NCBI GenBank assembly: GCA_022495005.1 | Contig: JAGYXB010001107.1 | Location: 186,001-250,000, forward strand | Direction: 5' to 3' | Source of the DNA: Rhyacophila brunnea | Taxonomy: Eukaryota; Arthropoda; Insecta; Trichoptera; Rhyacophilidae | DNA length: 64,000 bases | Shown here: piece after piece, positions 11,740-23,299 of the stretch | Position numbering within the stretch: position 1 is the first letter of the stretch | Layout of the letters: the number at the start of each line of letters is the position of its first letter | Translations under genes and position numbers: made by a program | The notes under the pieces: generated by a model | The model's input: only the letters and a program-made list of their open reading frames with translations | What the model was told of the DNA's origin: nothing | Database searches by the model: none

Positions 11740-12715
11740 AGTTACTATAGCAGTGATAATAAAATATTATATTTAAAATTAGAGCTGATTCGATCGATAC
11801 TCCAAACATGGCGTCTCGGTTCTATCGGGGGGTGTTCGACAAATTTGGAATCTTACCTAAGATATTATATATTGTTCAGACGGTTACGTTGTGTGTGATA
11901 TTTGATATTGTATAGGCAGTATTCAAGGAAACACTCGTTGGTATTTATATCATTTTGTCTTTTATTTATATGGCACAAGTACACTAGTGATAAAACACGG
12001 CAAGATACCATGAAAGTATATGAAACTAAGTTTTGAGTGTAAAGGTTAATTGTAATACTTTTGAATTTAAATAATTTAATGGAACGGATGAGCTACTTGA
12101 AACGTCAACGTTTTGGAAGCTCTAATTGACAAATGTGTACGTTTCCGTTGCGTTATTGTCTATGCTCTAGAAATGAGCGTAGACAATAACAATATGTCAG
12201 TTGTTTGTAGAGGTTTAGAGTTGTGTAAAACCTCTACAATTCAACGTACTCGTAATTCATTTTTTTTGTTAATGATCCAATAAATCTGAAACATCCACTG
12301 GGTACCATCAAGTTATCATCCATCTTAAATCTAAAGTCTTCGGTATACATACGCTAATGTGGTGATAATACATTATATAACAATTTGGGGGCGGTTAGGT
12401 ACTACAAACATGGGGTCTCCATTCAATGTTTTTTTTTAAAACAACTTACTTGTTTGTCAATGTCCCGTTGATTTGAAAGATTCACTGATAAATTCATCGC
12501 GGGAACTTAAATAAAATATAGGTGTTTTTTAGATCTAATTTTCAAGATAATGGAACGCATCATTTTTTTCTTACTGACCTATAAGGTGTCATTATTTAAA
12601 ATATTTTCAGATTCTAATTGAATTTACGAGGTAAACGAAATTATTTTTATTTGTTTATTAAGCACCTACGTAACTTTTTATACTATGAGATATAGAGATG
12701 CATTGCATCCTGAAA
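11740..12715. other. Mostly unassigned; two short strong hairpins
   Basis: At about 12147-12190 an inverted repeat pairs TTATTGTCTATGCTC with GAGCGTAGACAATAA. At 12206-12238 TGTAGAGGTTT pairs with AAACCTCTACA. Similar CAAACATGG.GTCTC blocks occur near 11810 and 12405. No coding region was seen. Confidence 0.45.
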
Positions 12716-12724
12716 TAATTTTAA

Positions 12725-12839
12725 CTCATTTAATGCTAACACCGCGACTGGCGCGTTTGGAGTCGTTGGTCATTAGATATAATTAACGTGTGACTTAAAT
12801 GTGGTAATTAAAAGGTTTGCAGTGATTGTGTCAAATGAG
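12725..12839. mobile_element. piggyBac-like mini-MITE (TTAA target)
   Basis: A 115-bp segment flanked by TTAA at 12721-12724 and 12840-12843. The ends are CTCATTT and AAATGAG. A TTAA duplication with short inverted ends is the piggyBac signature, but the inverted repeat is short and no sibling was found in the window. Confidence 0.5.
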
Positions 12840-13320
12840 TTAATTTCACTTTGTACCCTGATAGAAAAATATTTTTTTAATAACACAGACTATGTCGGTT
12901 CCAGGTTTATCTATTTTTAAACATGAAAATTCCTGCTGAAGATAAACCAAAATAAGATATCAATTTAATTTGAGACGACTGACGTCATTATCGATTTTTT
13001 AAACAGTATTTTTTTTTATTTATCAAATCAAAATCTGTTTTGCACTATTAACTTTGTGAATAAAAACATCACATCCAGAATGACTATTTTTAATCTTGCC
13101 ACGAAGTGCAACCCCCTCAAACCGTACCGCCTGTTGGCAGTACCTTAATTGCCTTTACTGCACATAACTTTGTAAGTTGACTTTTGATTTACCTGGGTCA
13201 TGTTAACTGCGATGAAAAGAAGGGCGGAAAAACTTTTATCATACCTACTGTAGACGAGTCAAATAATCAAACCTCGGGTAGAGAACGGATTCTATATTTA
13301 AAATGATAATTTTATCGTAT

Positions 13321-13370
13321 TATAATAATAATTATTCTATATATATATATATATTATATATATTTAATTT
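13321..13370. repeat. AT microsatellite
   Basis: A run of alternating TA dinucleotides. Confidence 0.7.
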
Positions 13371-13787
13371 ATAAAGGATTAAGTCTGATTTTTTGCCAGT
13401 TTCGATGCGCCATACGATATAACAGCTCATGCCTAAGGCTGACTTCTCAGAATTTGGGACTAGGTAAACTTTCATCTGAACAAGAAAATCTGTTACATTT
13501 TACAATACGTATCTAATCAAATGTATTTATACAATAATATTTAAAAAAAAAAACGTAATACTTATTATTACTTAAGTACTAAATTTAACTTAACTACTAG
13601 TATAAGACTACCAGAAGCCGACCACGACCTAATTTCTATAAGGGAGATTAGTTTAGTAAATTTTAACTATCGAATCATTATTTTCAATCTTTCAAGATAT
13701 AAATATTTTCTGTTTCTTTATTTGTATCCGTATTGAGAAGTGCTAAGTAATCCATTATTAATTATTATTATTATTATATTTTTACAG

Positions 13788-13838
13788 GTCACTCTTCACC
13801 CATTGGCACAATAAGTTCAACACCTGTATTAAAATTGG
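13788..13838 (+). CDS. Candidate 51-nt host exon (speculative)
   Basis: An ATATTTTTACAG acceptor precedes it and GGGTAAGAA follows as a donor. Reading with one base supplied from upstream it is open and codes HSSPIGTISSTPVLKL. Its length is a multiple of three, so inclusion or skipping would keep frame. I do not recognise the protein. If real, a host gene runs on the plus strand. Joined to an acceptor at 14710 the frame stays open into the 14661-14915 ORF. Splice signals this good arise by chance in AT-rich DNA, hence the low confidence. Confidence 0.3.
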
Positions 13839-14695
13839 GTAAGAATATCATGACAATAATTACGTTTCTAGTTTAATTTTTTTTTTATTTACGTTTTGAA
13901 TTAACTGGAAAATCGTTTATGTGGGGAATATTTTTTTCCATGTAGGTATCTCAGTAAGAAAATAGTCAATGTTTTAACCCATATTTTGACAAATCATTAG
14001 ATTTATTAAGTTTTATACATCATTTGAAACTATTTAAGAAACATTTTTTTCAGAAACAGAAACAACATATTCTAAAAAATCATAAAGAATAACATATTAT
14101 ATACCAAATGAAACTTCAACCCGAATCCATCGTAAACCGAGCAGTTAGGTTTTCCGATTTAGTTAATTAACCAATGTACCCAGTACCTAACTACTCGGAT
14201 GAAAATTTACTGACATCTGTGCATTTTCAATTTACTAATCTCCGTTAAAGAATTTTGCTTTCCGAATTATTTACTGTGTATTATTTTTTGAATAAAAAAT
14301 ATTTACATTTGCAAGTACGTTACAACCAATGACATTAATATGGACGAAGAATCTGGAAAATAAAATGACACTCACTTTGTGTCAGGTCTGCCGGATGGCG
14401 AAATTCATATTTTAATATCGGTATCCTACGCTCAAATGAACATTCTGCTTGCAAGCGGTCTGGCGACACCGCTGGGTCTGCCCATACAAAATTTCTGACT
14501 GTCAGGTTTCGACTCCGCCGTTATTATTGTGTTACAAAATGCCAATGTGCATAGTTAAAAATTGTCAAAAAATCTACTAAACACTCAAAGAAAGATGGGA
14601 TATCACTTTACATGTGTTAGTATTATTTATTATTGATAAAATACCATTTTAAGATACATATTGATGAATGTTTATTCAATGCAATTGAATGACAG

Positions 14696-14915
14696 AAACC
14701 ATTGGACAGACGCCTGTGATGCGCTGGGGTCACTTGCGTCTAATCTCCGAGAAGTCGTAAGTAACCTAGAATCTGTTTCTAACGTAATGAGTAATGACAC
14801 TAATACGCCATTACAACAAAGGTTATATTACTATAAATTCTCGAAGCTTGTATCGCATAATGGAAATGGATACGTCATATGGTCACGTGACGTCTACCTA
14901 TACATCTGTGAATGA
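14696..14915 (+). CDS. Possible coding exon / short ORF
   Basis: Part of an 84-codon open frame at 14661-14915. Residues from about 12 onward have protein-like composition: NHWTDACDALGSLASNLREV, then VSNLESVSNVM. This suggests an amphipathic helix or coiled coil. A consensus donor GTAAGTAA lies at 14757 and possible acceptors end at 14695 and 14709. The 14696-14756 stretch is locally GC-richer than its surroundings. I do not recognise the family. It could be a host exon, a decayed gene, or chance. Confidence 0.25.
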
Positions 14916-15366
14916 CTCTCATGCACAATTTCTCGTGCACGCCGATATGAAGTGAGATGTCCATTTAATATGTCATTGGTTACAACTAATATTTGGAATG
15001 ATCCGGACGCCGTCTACGAATCAAAATAATATTGTTATTATGTTTCTTGATTTAGAATTATTAAAGATTGTGAATAATATTAATGGAATTTGAAATGACA
15101 GTGGATAGCTGTTAGGAATTTTTGGCGTGATGGATAATAATTGTATCAGTGACTGAGGAATAAATGAGGAGGTTTCATATCAGGTACGTAAATTAAGAAT
15201 GTTTTTTTTTTAATTTAGTATGCACCATGCCCTTGCTCTATCACACAAGGTGGTTCTGTTATTCCATTTTGATTCTAAAAGGAGTCTGTACTGTATCATT
15301 GTGATCATCCATTTATTTTGTATAATATAATATTATATAGATATTTCGTGACGTTTTTGGAGATTA

Positions 15367-15709
15367 GGCCCGTTTCGGACGGGACACCGGTGTCGCGCTC
15401 GTATATAACATAGGAGGCCTTTGTATTCGAATAAAGGGGCCTTTGTATTATGTTTATGAACGCCCCAGAGCTAATCAGTTAACGCGTGTCCGGTACACTT
15501 TTCCGTTGGCCGCTTCATTCTCAAGCCGCCGATACACTTGTTTTTATTACCGCAGCCAGTTTTATGTTCTAATTTATAACGCAAAATTATGCGTTGACTC
15601 ATTAGCTCTGGGGCGTTCATAAACATACTACAAAGGCCCCTTTATTCGAATACAAAGGCCTCCTATATTATATATGTGCGCGACACCGGTGTCTCGTCTA
15701 AAACGGGCC
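15367..15709. mobile_element. PIF/Harbinger-like MITE, long TIRs
   Basis: 343 bp flanked by TTA at 15364-15366 and 15710-15712. The long inverted arms begin GGCCCGTTT and include GACACCGGTGTC and the GGAGGCCTTTGTATTCGAAT block; they end near the matching AGCTCTGGGGCGTTCAT sequences. A 3-bp TTA duplication with GGCC-type ends fits PIF/Harbinger. No ORF. Confidence 0.8.
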
Positions 15710-15719
15710 TTAAACCTTT

Positions 15720-16380
15720 AAATTGCGCCGATTGCGATTTTTCCAACTGCGCATGAATTACATAGGGTAAATTTAATTATTGCATTGTTTTCTCTCACTC
15801 GGCATCGCTCTAACAACGGCATAATTTCTTTAAAAACTATAGAACTTAATGTTTATTATAGTATGTTTATAGTATCTGTGTGAGTTTGTATTATGTTCCT
15901 GGCTTGAGTGGTGATTATGGTGTTTGGATATTAACAGATTAACTGCTGTTTCATAGATTTATTATGTTAGTTTTAGTTATCCTATGTATAAAAAAATATT
16001 TTTGTTGATACTGACATATTACCAGAATTAGTAAATATATTAACATTGTGTTTAAAATAACAGGTTGCGCAGATACGTAAATATTAAAACACCATGCCTT
16101 CACAGCGACGATGCGTTGTTTATTCAAATGCCACATGCAGGCTTTGGCAATAAAACCACCCTGTCGGCGAAGGCCAGCTTTGCAAAACCGCGAGATAAAC
16201 TCTGCCATTTTATACCCTGCGTTTTTTACGAAACGAATTATTACGGCGATAGACCATTTTACAAAACGGAATCACAAAATTTTAATTAAATACGTGTAAT
16301 CACACTAATGTTATTGTCGACATAAACGTTTTCTTATTGAGTTTAAATATATTGACCGAACGACTTACGCATCGGCATTT
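15720..16380. other. No feature firmly recognised
   Basis: A GC-richer island at 16081-16215 is open on the minus strand (MAEFISRFCKAGLRRQGGF) but matches nothing I know. It may be a decayed coding fragment. Confidence 0.3.
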
Positions 16381-16383
16381 AAT

Positions 16384-16555
16384 ATCATGAGTCCCAGTTT
16401 CAAATCCTGTGTTTGGTAAGTACACGTATTATTTTTTAAGTTTGTGCTTGAGTCAGAGTATAGACATAATAGGTTGAGCACGTGGCTAACATTATTTTTT
16501 CGTAAAATCTAAAATCTGTCATTCCCTCCACTCTGTGGAGTCCCATTGGGTTTTA
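16384..16555 (+). mobile_element. SINE family 1 copy
   Basis: Carries GAGTCCCAGTTTCAAATCCT, the GAGTCAGAGTATAGACATAA body and a CTGTGGAGTCCCATTGG end. The tRNA-like start is missing and the body is diverged. Confidence 0.7.
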
Positions 16556-16559
16556 TTAA

Positions 16560-16650
16560 ATTCAGAATTCAAAATTCAATTTCAAATTCAAATTCAAATT
16601 CAAATTTATTTATTTTTATACGACATGATATTTAAAAACAAAGAAACAGT
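16560..16650 (-). mobile_element. LINE 3'-end scrap
   Basis: AAATTCAAATT-type tandem repeats run into TTTATTTATTTTTA and ACGACATGATATTTA, which resemble the 3' UTR of the Jockey-type LINE on the minus strand. Confidence 0.5.
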
Positions 16651-16686
16651 GTAAAGAAGAAATAAATATATGCAGTATCAAAAAAA

Positions 16687-17190
16687 ACAGTATGAAATAA
16701 TTACAAGATAAAAAGAAATTTTTATATACAATGTTTTTAAATTTTCTGTTGAATTATTATGCTCAATATGCTCAAACTTGTACTTGATAATATGAAGTAA
16801 ATAAAAAACAAACAAATTAATACAGAACACTGAAATGTCATTTTGACATTTCATTTTGATTTCCATAGTAACGCACGTATATATAAATAATTAAGTTGCT
16901 AGGAGCACCTCCTTAGCAACCAATAATAGTCAATAATAGCAATCTTTTTACGGATTTTTCTGAAATAACTTTTCATACAAAACAGAATTAACTGAAAATG
17001 AATTCAATTCTGATTAAAGATGGCTAAAAGTATTAAAAGAATGCATTGGCATCGTGTTCTGATATATTATAAAAGTTTCAAATATCTAGCTAGTTGGGAA
17101 GTTAGTTAAAAATCGACTGCAAGATTTGTACCCGACAAATAACCACCGGACAAACAATAATACGAGCTAATAAAAACGTTGTAATAAAAT
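16687..17190 (-). repeat. Family A repeat, copy 2
   Basis: The full set of family A landmarks on the minus strand, ending in AATACGAGCTAATAAAAACG. Nearly full length. Confidence 0.85.
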
Positions 17191-17214
17191 AAAGTAAAAT
17201 GTACAAAAATTAAG

Positions 17215-17345
17215 ATCGGAGAGGGTGAAATATGGGTATTATAGATTTCACTGGATGGGTGAAGACAAACTTGGGCATAAACAGATGCCGGAGGATGCCA
17301 AGACTCACATAGGGTTGTAGTGCCAGATAAAAGAAGATCAAGATT
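17215..17345 (+). pseudogene. Possible LINE 3'-end scrap
   Basis: The stretch with CAGATGCCGGAGGATGCC and GTAGTGCCAGATAAAAGAAG resembles the tail of a non-LTR element, but no extended frame is open. Weak. Confidence 0.25.
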
Positions 17346-17737
17346 AGTTAACTCAAGGACGAGTTGCTAATAACTAATAATTCTTAATTCAAATTGACAC
17401 ACAACTTTTACGATATAATTAGATTATATTCAGTTTTGAATATATTTTAACTTAATAATAACATTTTCGTCAAGTAGCTATTTCGTCTTCCAGTATTTTA
17501 AATTAGGTAAGTAATTAATGTTTTTTGAGTTACTTAGAAAGTCGATTAATCTAAAATTCAAGCCCCGGTTAACTAATTACAGTTAAAGTAAAAAGTAAAT
17601 ATTTGCTCCTATGCCGAGCATATTGGCCTACATAGATTGACATAAGGCATATTTTTTATTAAATACGGAAACCTTGTTTCTCCTCATAAGGTTACATTCC
17701 ATTCAGCAGAGAGCCATGTGATGATTTTAACTTGATT

Positions 17738-18013
17738 TTAATTGAATAACAAAATTCTACCTGAGCGATTCATATTAATTCGACAATTAAGTTTTCTTCT
17801 TCTTGATGTGCCATCCCCTCCGTAGTGGAGGTCGATCACCATCAAGGCGATCTTAGCTTTGTCGTCTGCTACCAGGAACAGTTCAGTGGAGCTGCACTCG
17901 TACCAATCACGGACGTTCTTAAGCCACGAAATGCGGCGCAGTCCTCTGCTACGCTTACCATTGATCTTTCCTTGAAAGACAAGTTGGGGAATACTGTACT
18001 TTTGTCCTCTCAT
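17738..18013 (-). pseudogene. LINE reverse-transcriptase C-terminal fragment
   Basis: The 91-aa minus-strand frame contains LVFQGKINGKRSRGLRRISW, then LKNVRDWYECSSTELFLVAD. This is the typical C-terminal tail of insect RTE-like 'endonuclease-reverse transcriptase' proteins, where a GK.EG.R..GR...SWL.N.R.W pattern is expected. Only this tail remains; no RT catalytic block is present. Confidence 0.7.
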
Positions 18014-18368
18014 AATGAAGCAGACTTAAAAATTTTATATTTTTTAAATTATATTTATTATATAGAAGACAATGATCGTAATTTACTGCATTAAAAAAAT
18101 AGGGTTGAGCATCATTTTTTACACAAATGAATCAAAGCAGACGCTTAAACCATGTTTCGTCAAAACCACCACATTTTTTTTGTACTATGCAGACGTTTTT
18201 TGTCAATGGAAGTTTTATGAAACTTGTTTTCATGTTCCACACCTGAAGAGCACAACAACTTACATTCTAGTTAAGATGTTTGAAGCCAATTTATTCAATT
18301 TGAACACACTAACGTCCACTTTCGTCCTTAATTGTCCTTCTTTGGTATTAGGCTGGAGCCGGCATCTG

Positions 18369-18470
18369 GCGATTTTACAACTATGACTAAATATACTTAG
18401 TTAAATTTCATTTTGCGTCGCGATTTTACAACTATGACTAAATATACTTAGTTAAATTTCATATTTTTGT
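18369..18470. repeat. 51-bp tandem duplication
   Basis: GCGATTTTACAACTATGACT and the following ~30 bases occur twice back to back, at 18369 and 18420, essentially identical. A recent slippage or repair duplication. Confidence 0.9.
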
Positions 18471-18479
18471 ACAATGTAA

Positions 18480-19025
18480 TTCGCTTTAAAAAAAAATATT
18501 GTTTTAATTCCTGCTCAGTAAAAGCTTACCAACATTTTGTAAAGGTCACATGGCACCTCAGCTAGCGATGACTTTGGTTAAATATAAAGTGGAAGAGGGT
18601 GATTATTAAGTATTGTCGTCACGTTTTGCTCACCTGAGACTCGTAGGTAACGGAGCATTCGACTCCTGACTCTTTAGCAGGCCGGCATGGCATTACGCAG
18701 TAATCATCATTTTTAAATAAATACCTCTCGGCCCTAACTCGTTCACTCTATACAACAGTGGTGAAGGGTGGTGAGGCTTTACAAATCCGCCATAAATAGT
18801 GCGAATCAAGCTTTGTCAGTCATACGTATTTGTTTTCATTGAAATAAGACTAAAATTATTTACAGATGGTGTTATTGTACAGATTGGTTCGAAAACCAAC
18901 CCATAATTGATAATAGTCAAAAAATACTCATCTATCCATAAAATATCTAAAATTGTTCAATTATGTCATATATAACTTTGGATATTTTATAAATAGAATA
19001 ATATTTTTATCTATAATAGTTTGGC
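18480..19025. other. No feature recognised
   Basis: AT-rich; nothing supported. Confidence 0.35.
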
Positions 19026-19029
19026 TTCT

Positions 19030-19170
19030 CTCTTCTTTCTTTCGACGATGTCCGATCCTAATAGGATCATATGGGCCTCCACAGAGTAGAGGTTTGTATT
19101 AACAGATTTTGTTTTTTACGAGAAATGGATGTCAGCCACTTGCTTAACCTATTAGGTCCATACCCTGACA
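19030..19170 (-). mobile_element. SINE family 1, 3' half (split copy)
   Basis: The body of the SINE in minus orientation: GTCCGATCCTAATAGGATCA, then TACGAGAAATGGATGTCAGC, then TAACCTATTAGGTCCATACC. It breaks at CCCTGACA, where a hAT element is inserted, and resumes at 20974. Confidence 0.85.
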
Positions 19171-20973
19171 CACTGGCGCACCCAGGATTTAATATTGGGG
19201 GGGGGCAAGGAGGAGAATGTAAATTAGTCCCATAGGCTCTTTTTTTTCTTCACAGCCTAATTTCTCGTTGTCTATTGCACTTGGTGTACCTACACCATGG
19301 TCCCCACATCCTGAAACGGGCCCTCAGGCTAGGATATTTGGCGGGCCCCCTACCTACCGCTAAGATTAAAGGCAGTGTGAAACACTACATTAACGTTTTT
19401 CAAATTGTGTTTTAGTTCAAATTATACAGTGAATTATTGGCGATTTTCAATACATCCACTTTAACAATGGAGCTGTCAAGTATCGACACATAATAATCAA
19501 AAAATATATTGCACAATAATTATATAAGTAATTGAAAATGTTCATGGCCATGAAGTATAATAGCGCCGCAGCCGACTTTTTTTTACTATTAAAGCTAATT
19601 TATGATGTGTGTTTATCTCACTTATCTGGTCAATCCGACACGCCGAGCCCCCCATAGCCCGGGTCCTTAGGCTAGAGCCCTGTCAGCCCTTCCCAGCCAT
19701 GACCTACACCACTCCGGAATTCGGGTGGACACCGAAATTTTTTGACAGTTCCTTTAGGGATTGGGTTTCTAAAAAAACCTGACATCGAAATCACATTAGA
19801 TCTTTCATCGGCTTTCATAATTTCACGAAGGACTTTTTCGGTTTTCGCTATTTCGCGGATTTTTCTGCTTTTATCATTATTTTCGCGGTGCACTTGCAAC
19901 AAGCCAGCGGTGCATCGGTTAAGAACCACTGGTCTAGAGCCACAATATTTATGCTGAATTCCACCGAAAAAAATGTTTTTTTTTTATTTACACCACCACT
20001 GACTGTGGTGGGCATAGCCCCCACATCATGAATGTTTGGCGGGCCCCCTTACCTATCACCAGGGTTAAGGGGAATGTGATGCTCTTCAGTAGTGTTCCCA
20101 AATGGAATGTGGATTTATCTATATTGTTAAATAATTCCCTTGAATTCTTGATTTGTCGGACCTCATATCATATTATCGATCGTTATCATACTATGAACCA
20201 CTGGTTCCGACCCCCTCTTGTGGTAGCCAAGTAGCATTCGACCCTTCGATATTGGATAAATAACCATTTTTATTTTTCTAGAAACACTAAAAATAAGTGT
20301 AATATAAAATGATACACGTGAATTATTATCATGTAGTTACGTATATCATATTTTCATCATACTTCATATTTTTTATGTTAATTTTGATGAAGTAGTATAG
20401 CGTCGCATGCGATTTTTTTTTATAATATAACAAATTTCTGGTGTGTGTTTATCTCACAATTAGACGAGCCGCCACGCCGGGCCCTCTTAAGCCCGGGCCC
20501 CCAGGCTGTAGCCCTGTCAGCCCATGGTGGTGGGTGTAGTCGTACTTTTCGCCGAATTTTTATCGTCGATTTTGGGTTTTTTAATAGTGAAGTTCCAAAA
20601 TATTAATTGAAAATGAAAAAAAAAAAGTACGAGTATTATAACATTTGACTTGTAGGTACACAAACCTGCCCAACAGAACACAGCCTAATTTCTCGTTTAT
20701 CGGACTTTTGTCTATTGCACTCGGTGTACACCACTCCGGAATTCGGGTGGACACCGAGTTTTTTGACATTTCCATTAGAGATTGAGTTTCTAAAAAAACC
20801 TGACATTAGTGTTTCGAAATTTTTGTGTTAGAAATTAAAATCTAAGAAATTTATCTAGAGGGTAGGTACTGGAGAATCATTTTTTGCCGTGTTTTTATTT
20901 GTCTAATCTATTGGCTTTCAATTTCAATGTTTTTGGGGGGGGGCAAGGCCCCTCCCCCCTGGGTGCGCCACTG
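19171..20973. mobile_element. 1.8-kb non-autonomous hAT element inside a SINE
   Basis: The ends CACTGGCGCACCCAGG and CTGGGTGCGCCACTG are inverted, flanked by the direct repeat CCCTGACA (19163-19170 and 20974-20981). G-runs lie just inside both ends. No transposase frame. The interior carries two diverged ~0.7-kb copies of the same block set: AGCCCCCACATC...GGCGGGCCCCC, TGTTTATCTCAC, and CACTCCGGAATTCGGGTGGA. An AAGAACCACTG end at about 19919 resembles another hAT terminus. Confidence 0.85.
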
Positions 20974-21090
20974 CCCTGACAGACACAAATTGAAAAACAA
21001 CATGTGTACCTGCCAGACCCAGAATTCAAACCTGGGACCCACGGCGTTATAGTCCAACGCTCAAGACGCGCGGCCACCGTGGGTGTAAGT
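20974..21090 (-). mobile_element. SINE family 1, 5' half with tRNA-like head
   Basis: On the minus strand the head reads GGCCGCGCGTCTTGAGCGTT, then GGACTATAACGCCGTGGGTC, then CCAGGTTTGAATTCTGGG, with A-box-like and B-box-like elements. Together with 19030-19170 it restores one SINE once the hAT and one TSD copy are disregarded. Confidence 0.8.
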
Positions 21091-21375
21091 TTGGCTTAGG
21101 CAAGGGCTTATTGAATTTAATAAAAAGAACAAACAATATGTGTTGTAATGTATTCTTAATTCAACGAAAACAAATAAGTATGAATGAAAAATTGTGTAAG
21201 TGTAAGTTCTGATTGCCCAAGCGTACCTTCATTATTATGGTTTGGTTTACGCAGGGTTTAATTGAATTTTAAAAACTATCTATCACTATCTGCAATTTGT
21301 ATTATTAGTTCAATGAAAACATATACGTTTGACTAACAACGTATAATCTACACTTTTTATGGCGGATCTTAACAG
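21091..21375 (+). repeat. Duplicated block, copy 1
   Basis: Runs from GTAAGTTTGGCTTAGGCAAG to TTTTTATGGCGGATCTTAA and is repeated almost unchanged at 23006-23297. Both copies sit directly after a minus-strand SINE head. The shared unit, including the head, is about 375 bp. Confidence 0.85.
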
Positions 21376-22140
21376 CCTACCTCCAGCTTTCACTACTGCT
21401 ATACAGTATACAGAGCTATACAATTTCAGTGATAATAATATTATGTTGGTTGTAGAATTAATAGTGATGTATAAACCTAGATACGTTGTTCTTTCAGAAT
21501 TCAATAATTTGCGATGCTTAACAACTGGTACACTGCGATGTTGCAGATCCAATGCGAACCACAGGGGGCATCACTAGCTGGTACGTTTTATAAGGGAAAA
21601 AATATATTGTTTTGCTAATTATATTATTTTGTCACGGATGACAGCGTACACATGCTATCGTGTTTACAAAAGAAAGATAAAAAAAAACTGTTATTGAGGT
21701 AACTGTCTAAATGCTGTATCTACGTTTGAAACGTAACATCAAAAAACAAACAGAATAACCGTTTCGTGACAGGGATGGAAAAAACTTTGTTAATTATTAT
21801 TAAACAAAGCTTTTGTCTGTTTTTTGTTTAAATTTTATCAAAAACTAAAATGACAGTTCACTAACTATACAAAGGAGGATCTTTTAATGAAGCAGTACTT
21901 TCATTGAAAATATTTTTTTTGTATAATTAATCAACTGTCCTACGTCAATTTTTACAACAAAAAAAAACAAGTTTGCATTCTTTAACAAAATGTAAACATG
22001 TATTTTTTTATTTAATCTACTCGAGTTTTTTTCAGTTAATTAGAAATATGCAATGAATTGGGTACGCATTTTTAATATGCCATTTTTACTTGTTTTTGTT
22101 ATGATCGAATTGGTAAAAAAAAAACATTCTACTTACAGGA
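21376..22140. other. No feature recognised
   Basis: A short frame (21359-21577, beginning MADLNSLPPAF) starts inside the duplicated block; it matches nothing I know and is not conserved in the second copy beyond the first four residues. Confidence 0.35.
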
Positions 22141-22149
22141 ATTACTGCA

Positions 22150-22565
22150 TTTTTTACCACGTTTTTCTTAGCTCATATTCTTGTTTGTCCGGTGGTTGTT
22201 TATCCAGTACAAATCTTGCAATCGATTTTCAATACTTTCAGCAATCTTTAAGTACAATTGAATTCATTTTCAGTTAATTCTGTTTTGTATGAAAAGTTAT
22301 TTCGGAAAAATCCGTAATCCAATCCACTATTATTGGTTGCTAAGGAACTAAATTAATAATATATACGTGCGTTACTATGTAAATCAAAATGACATTTCGG
22401 TATTCTATATTTGTTTGTTTGTTGCAAAATAGCAAAAAAATGATTTGTTGACAATTGCCTTATTTGTCGTAAATTATTAATACATAGAATTGTCAAGTTT
22501 ATATGATTCAACAGAAAATTTAAAAACGTGGTATATAAAAAGTTCTTTTTATCTTGTAATTATTA
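22150..22565 (+). repeat. Family A repeat, copy 3
   Basis: Family A landmarks from ACCACGTTTTTCTTAGCTCA to AAAAAGTTCTTTTTATCTTG, with several internal deletions. Confidence 0.85.
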
Positions 22566-22921
22566 AATACTCAAGATGGCGTCATAAAAATTTGATATTG
22601 TGCTTTGGTTACCGGAGCATTATAGTTTTGTTTTTCTAAAGTATATATTATCCAATCTGTTATTAGTGATGCTAATAGCTGTTTTCAACCGAATTACTTC
22701 ACATACTGATATATTTTACGTTCATTAGCTGAATGTAGATAGACGTTATTGTGTAAATTCTGAAAAAAAGAATTTGGTTAACTCACTCGGTAAACTCTTT
22801 ATTGAACTAATAATTTTTAATGTATATTAATAAATAAACAACTAGCATTCTGCAAAAAAAATTTGATCGATTTATAATTCATTAAATTCTAAAAAGGTAA
22901 GATTTTGTTCAATAATTTTTT

Positions 22922-23297
22922 TATGTGTACTTGCCAGACCCAGAATTCGAACCTGGGACCCACGGCGTTATAGTCCAACGCTTAAGCGGCGCGGCCACCG
23001 TGGGTGTAAGTTTGGCTTAGGCAGGGGCTTATTGAATTTAATAAAAAGAACAAACAATATGTGTTGTAATGTATTCTTAATTCAACGAAAACAAATAAGT
23101 ATGAATGAAAAATTGTGTAATTGTAAGTGTAAGTTCTGATTGCCCAAGCGTGCCTTCATTATTATGGTTTGGTTTACGCAGGGTTTAATTGAATTTTAAA
23201 AACTATCTATCACTATCTGCAATTTGTATTATTAGTTCAATGAAAACATATACGTTTGACTAACAACGTATAATCTGCACTATTTATGGCGGATCTT
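22922..23297 (+). repeat. Duplicated block, copy 2 (with SINE head)
   Basis: Contains the minus-strand SINE head, with a better B box (CAGGTTCGAATTC on the minus strand), then the block of 21091-21375. Only a few substitutions and one short insertion separate the copies, so the duplication or transposition is recent. Confidence 0.85.
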
Positions 23298-23299
23298 AA

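Noticed and set aside
17825..18386. Plus-strand ORFs of 89 and 104 aa
   Set aside because: The first is antisense to the LINE C-terminal tail; the second has AT-driven composition, no motif and no supporting context.
20974..21090. True tRNA gene
   Set aside because: A and B boxes are recognisable but the cloverleaf is degraded, and the sequence continues into a repeated SINE body. The same holds for 36056, 44460, 53280, 60385 and 42140.
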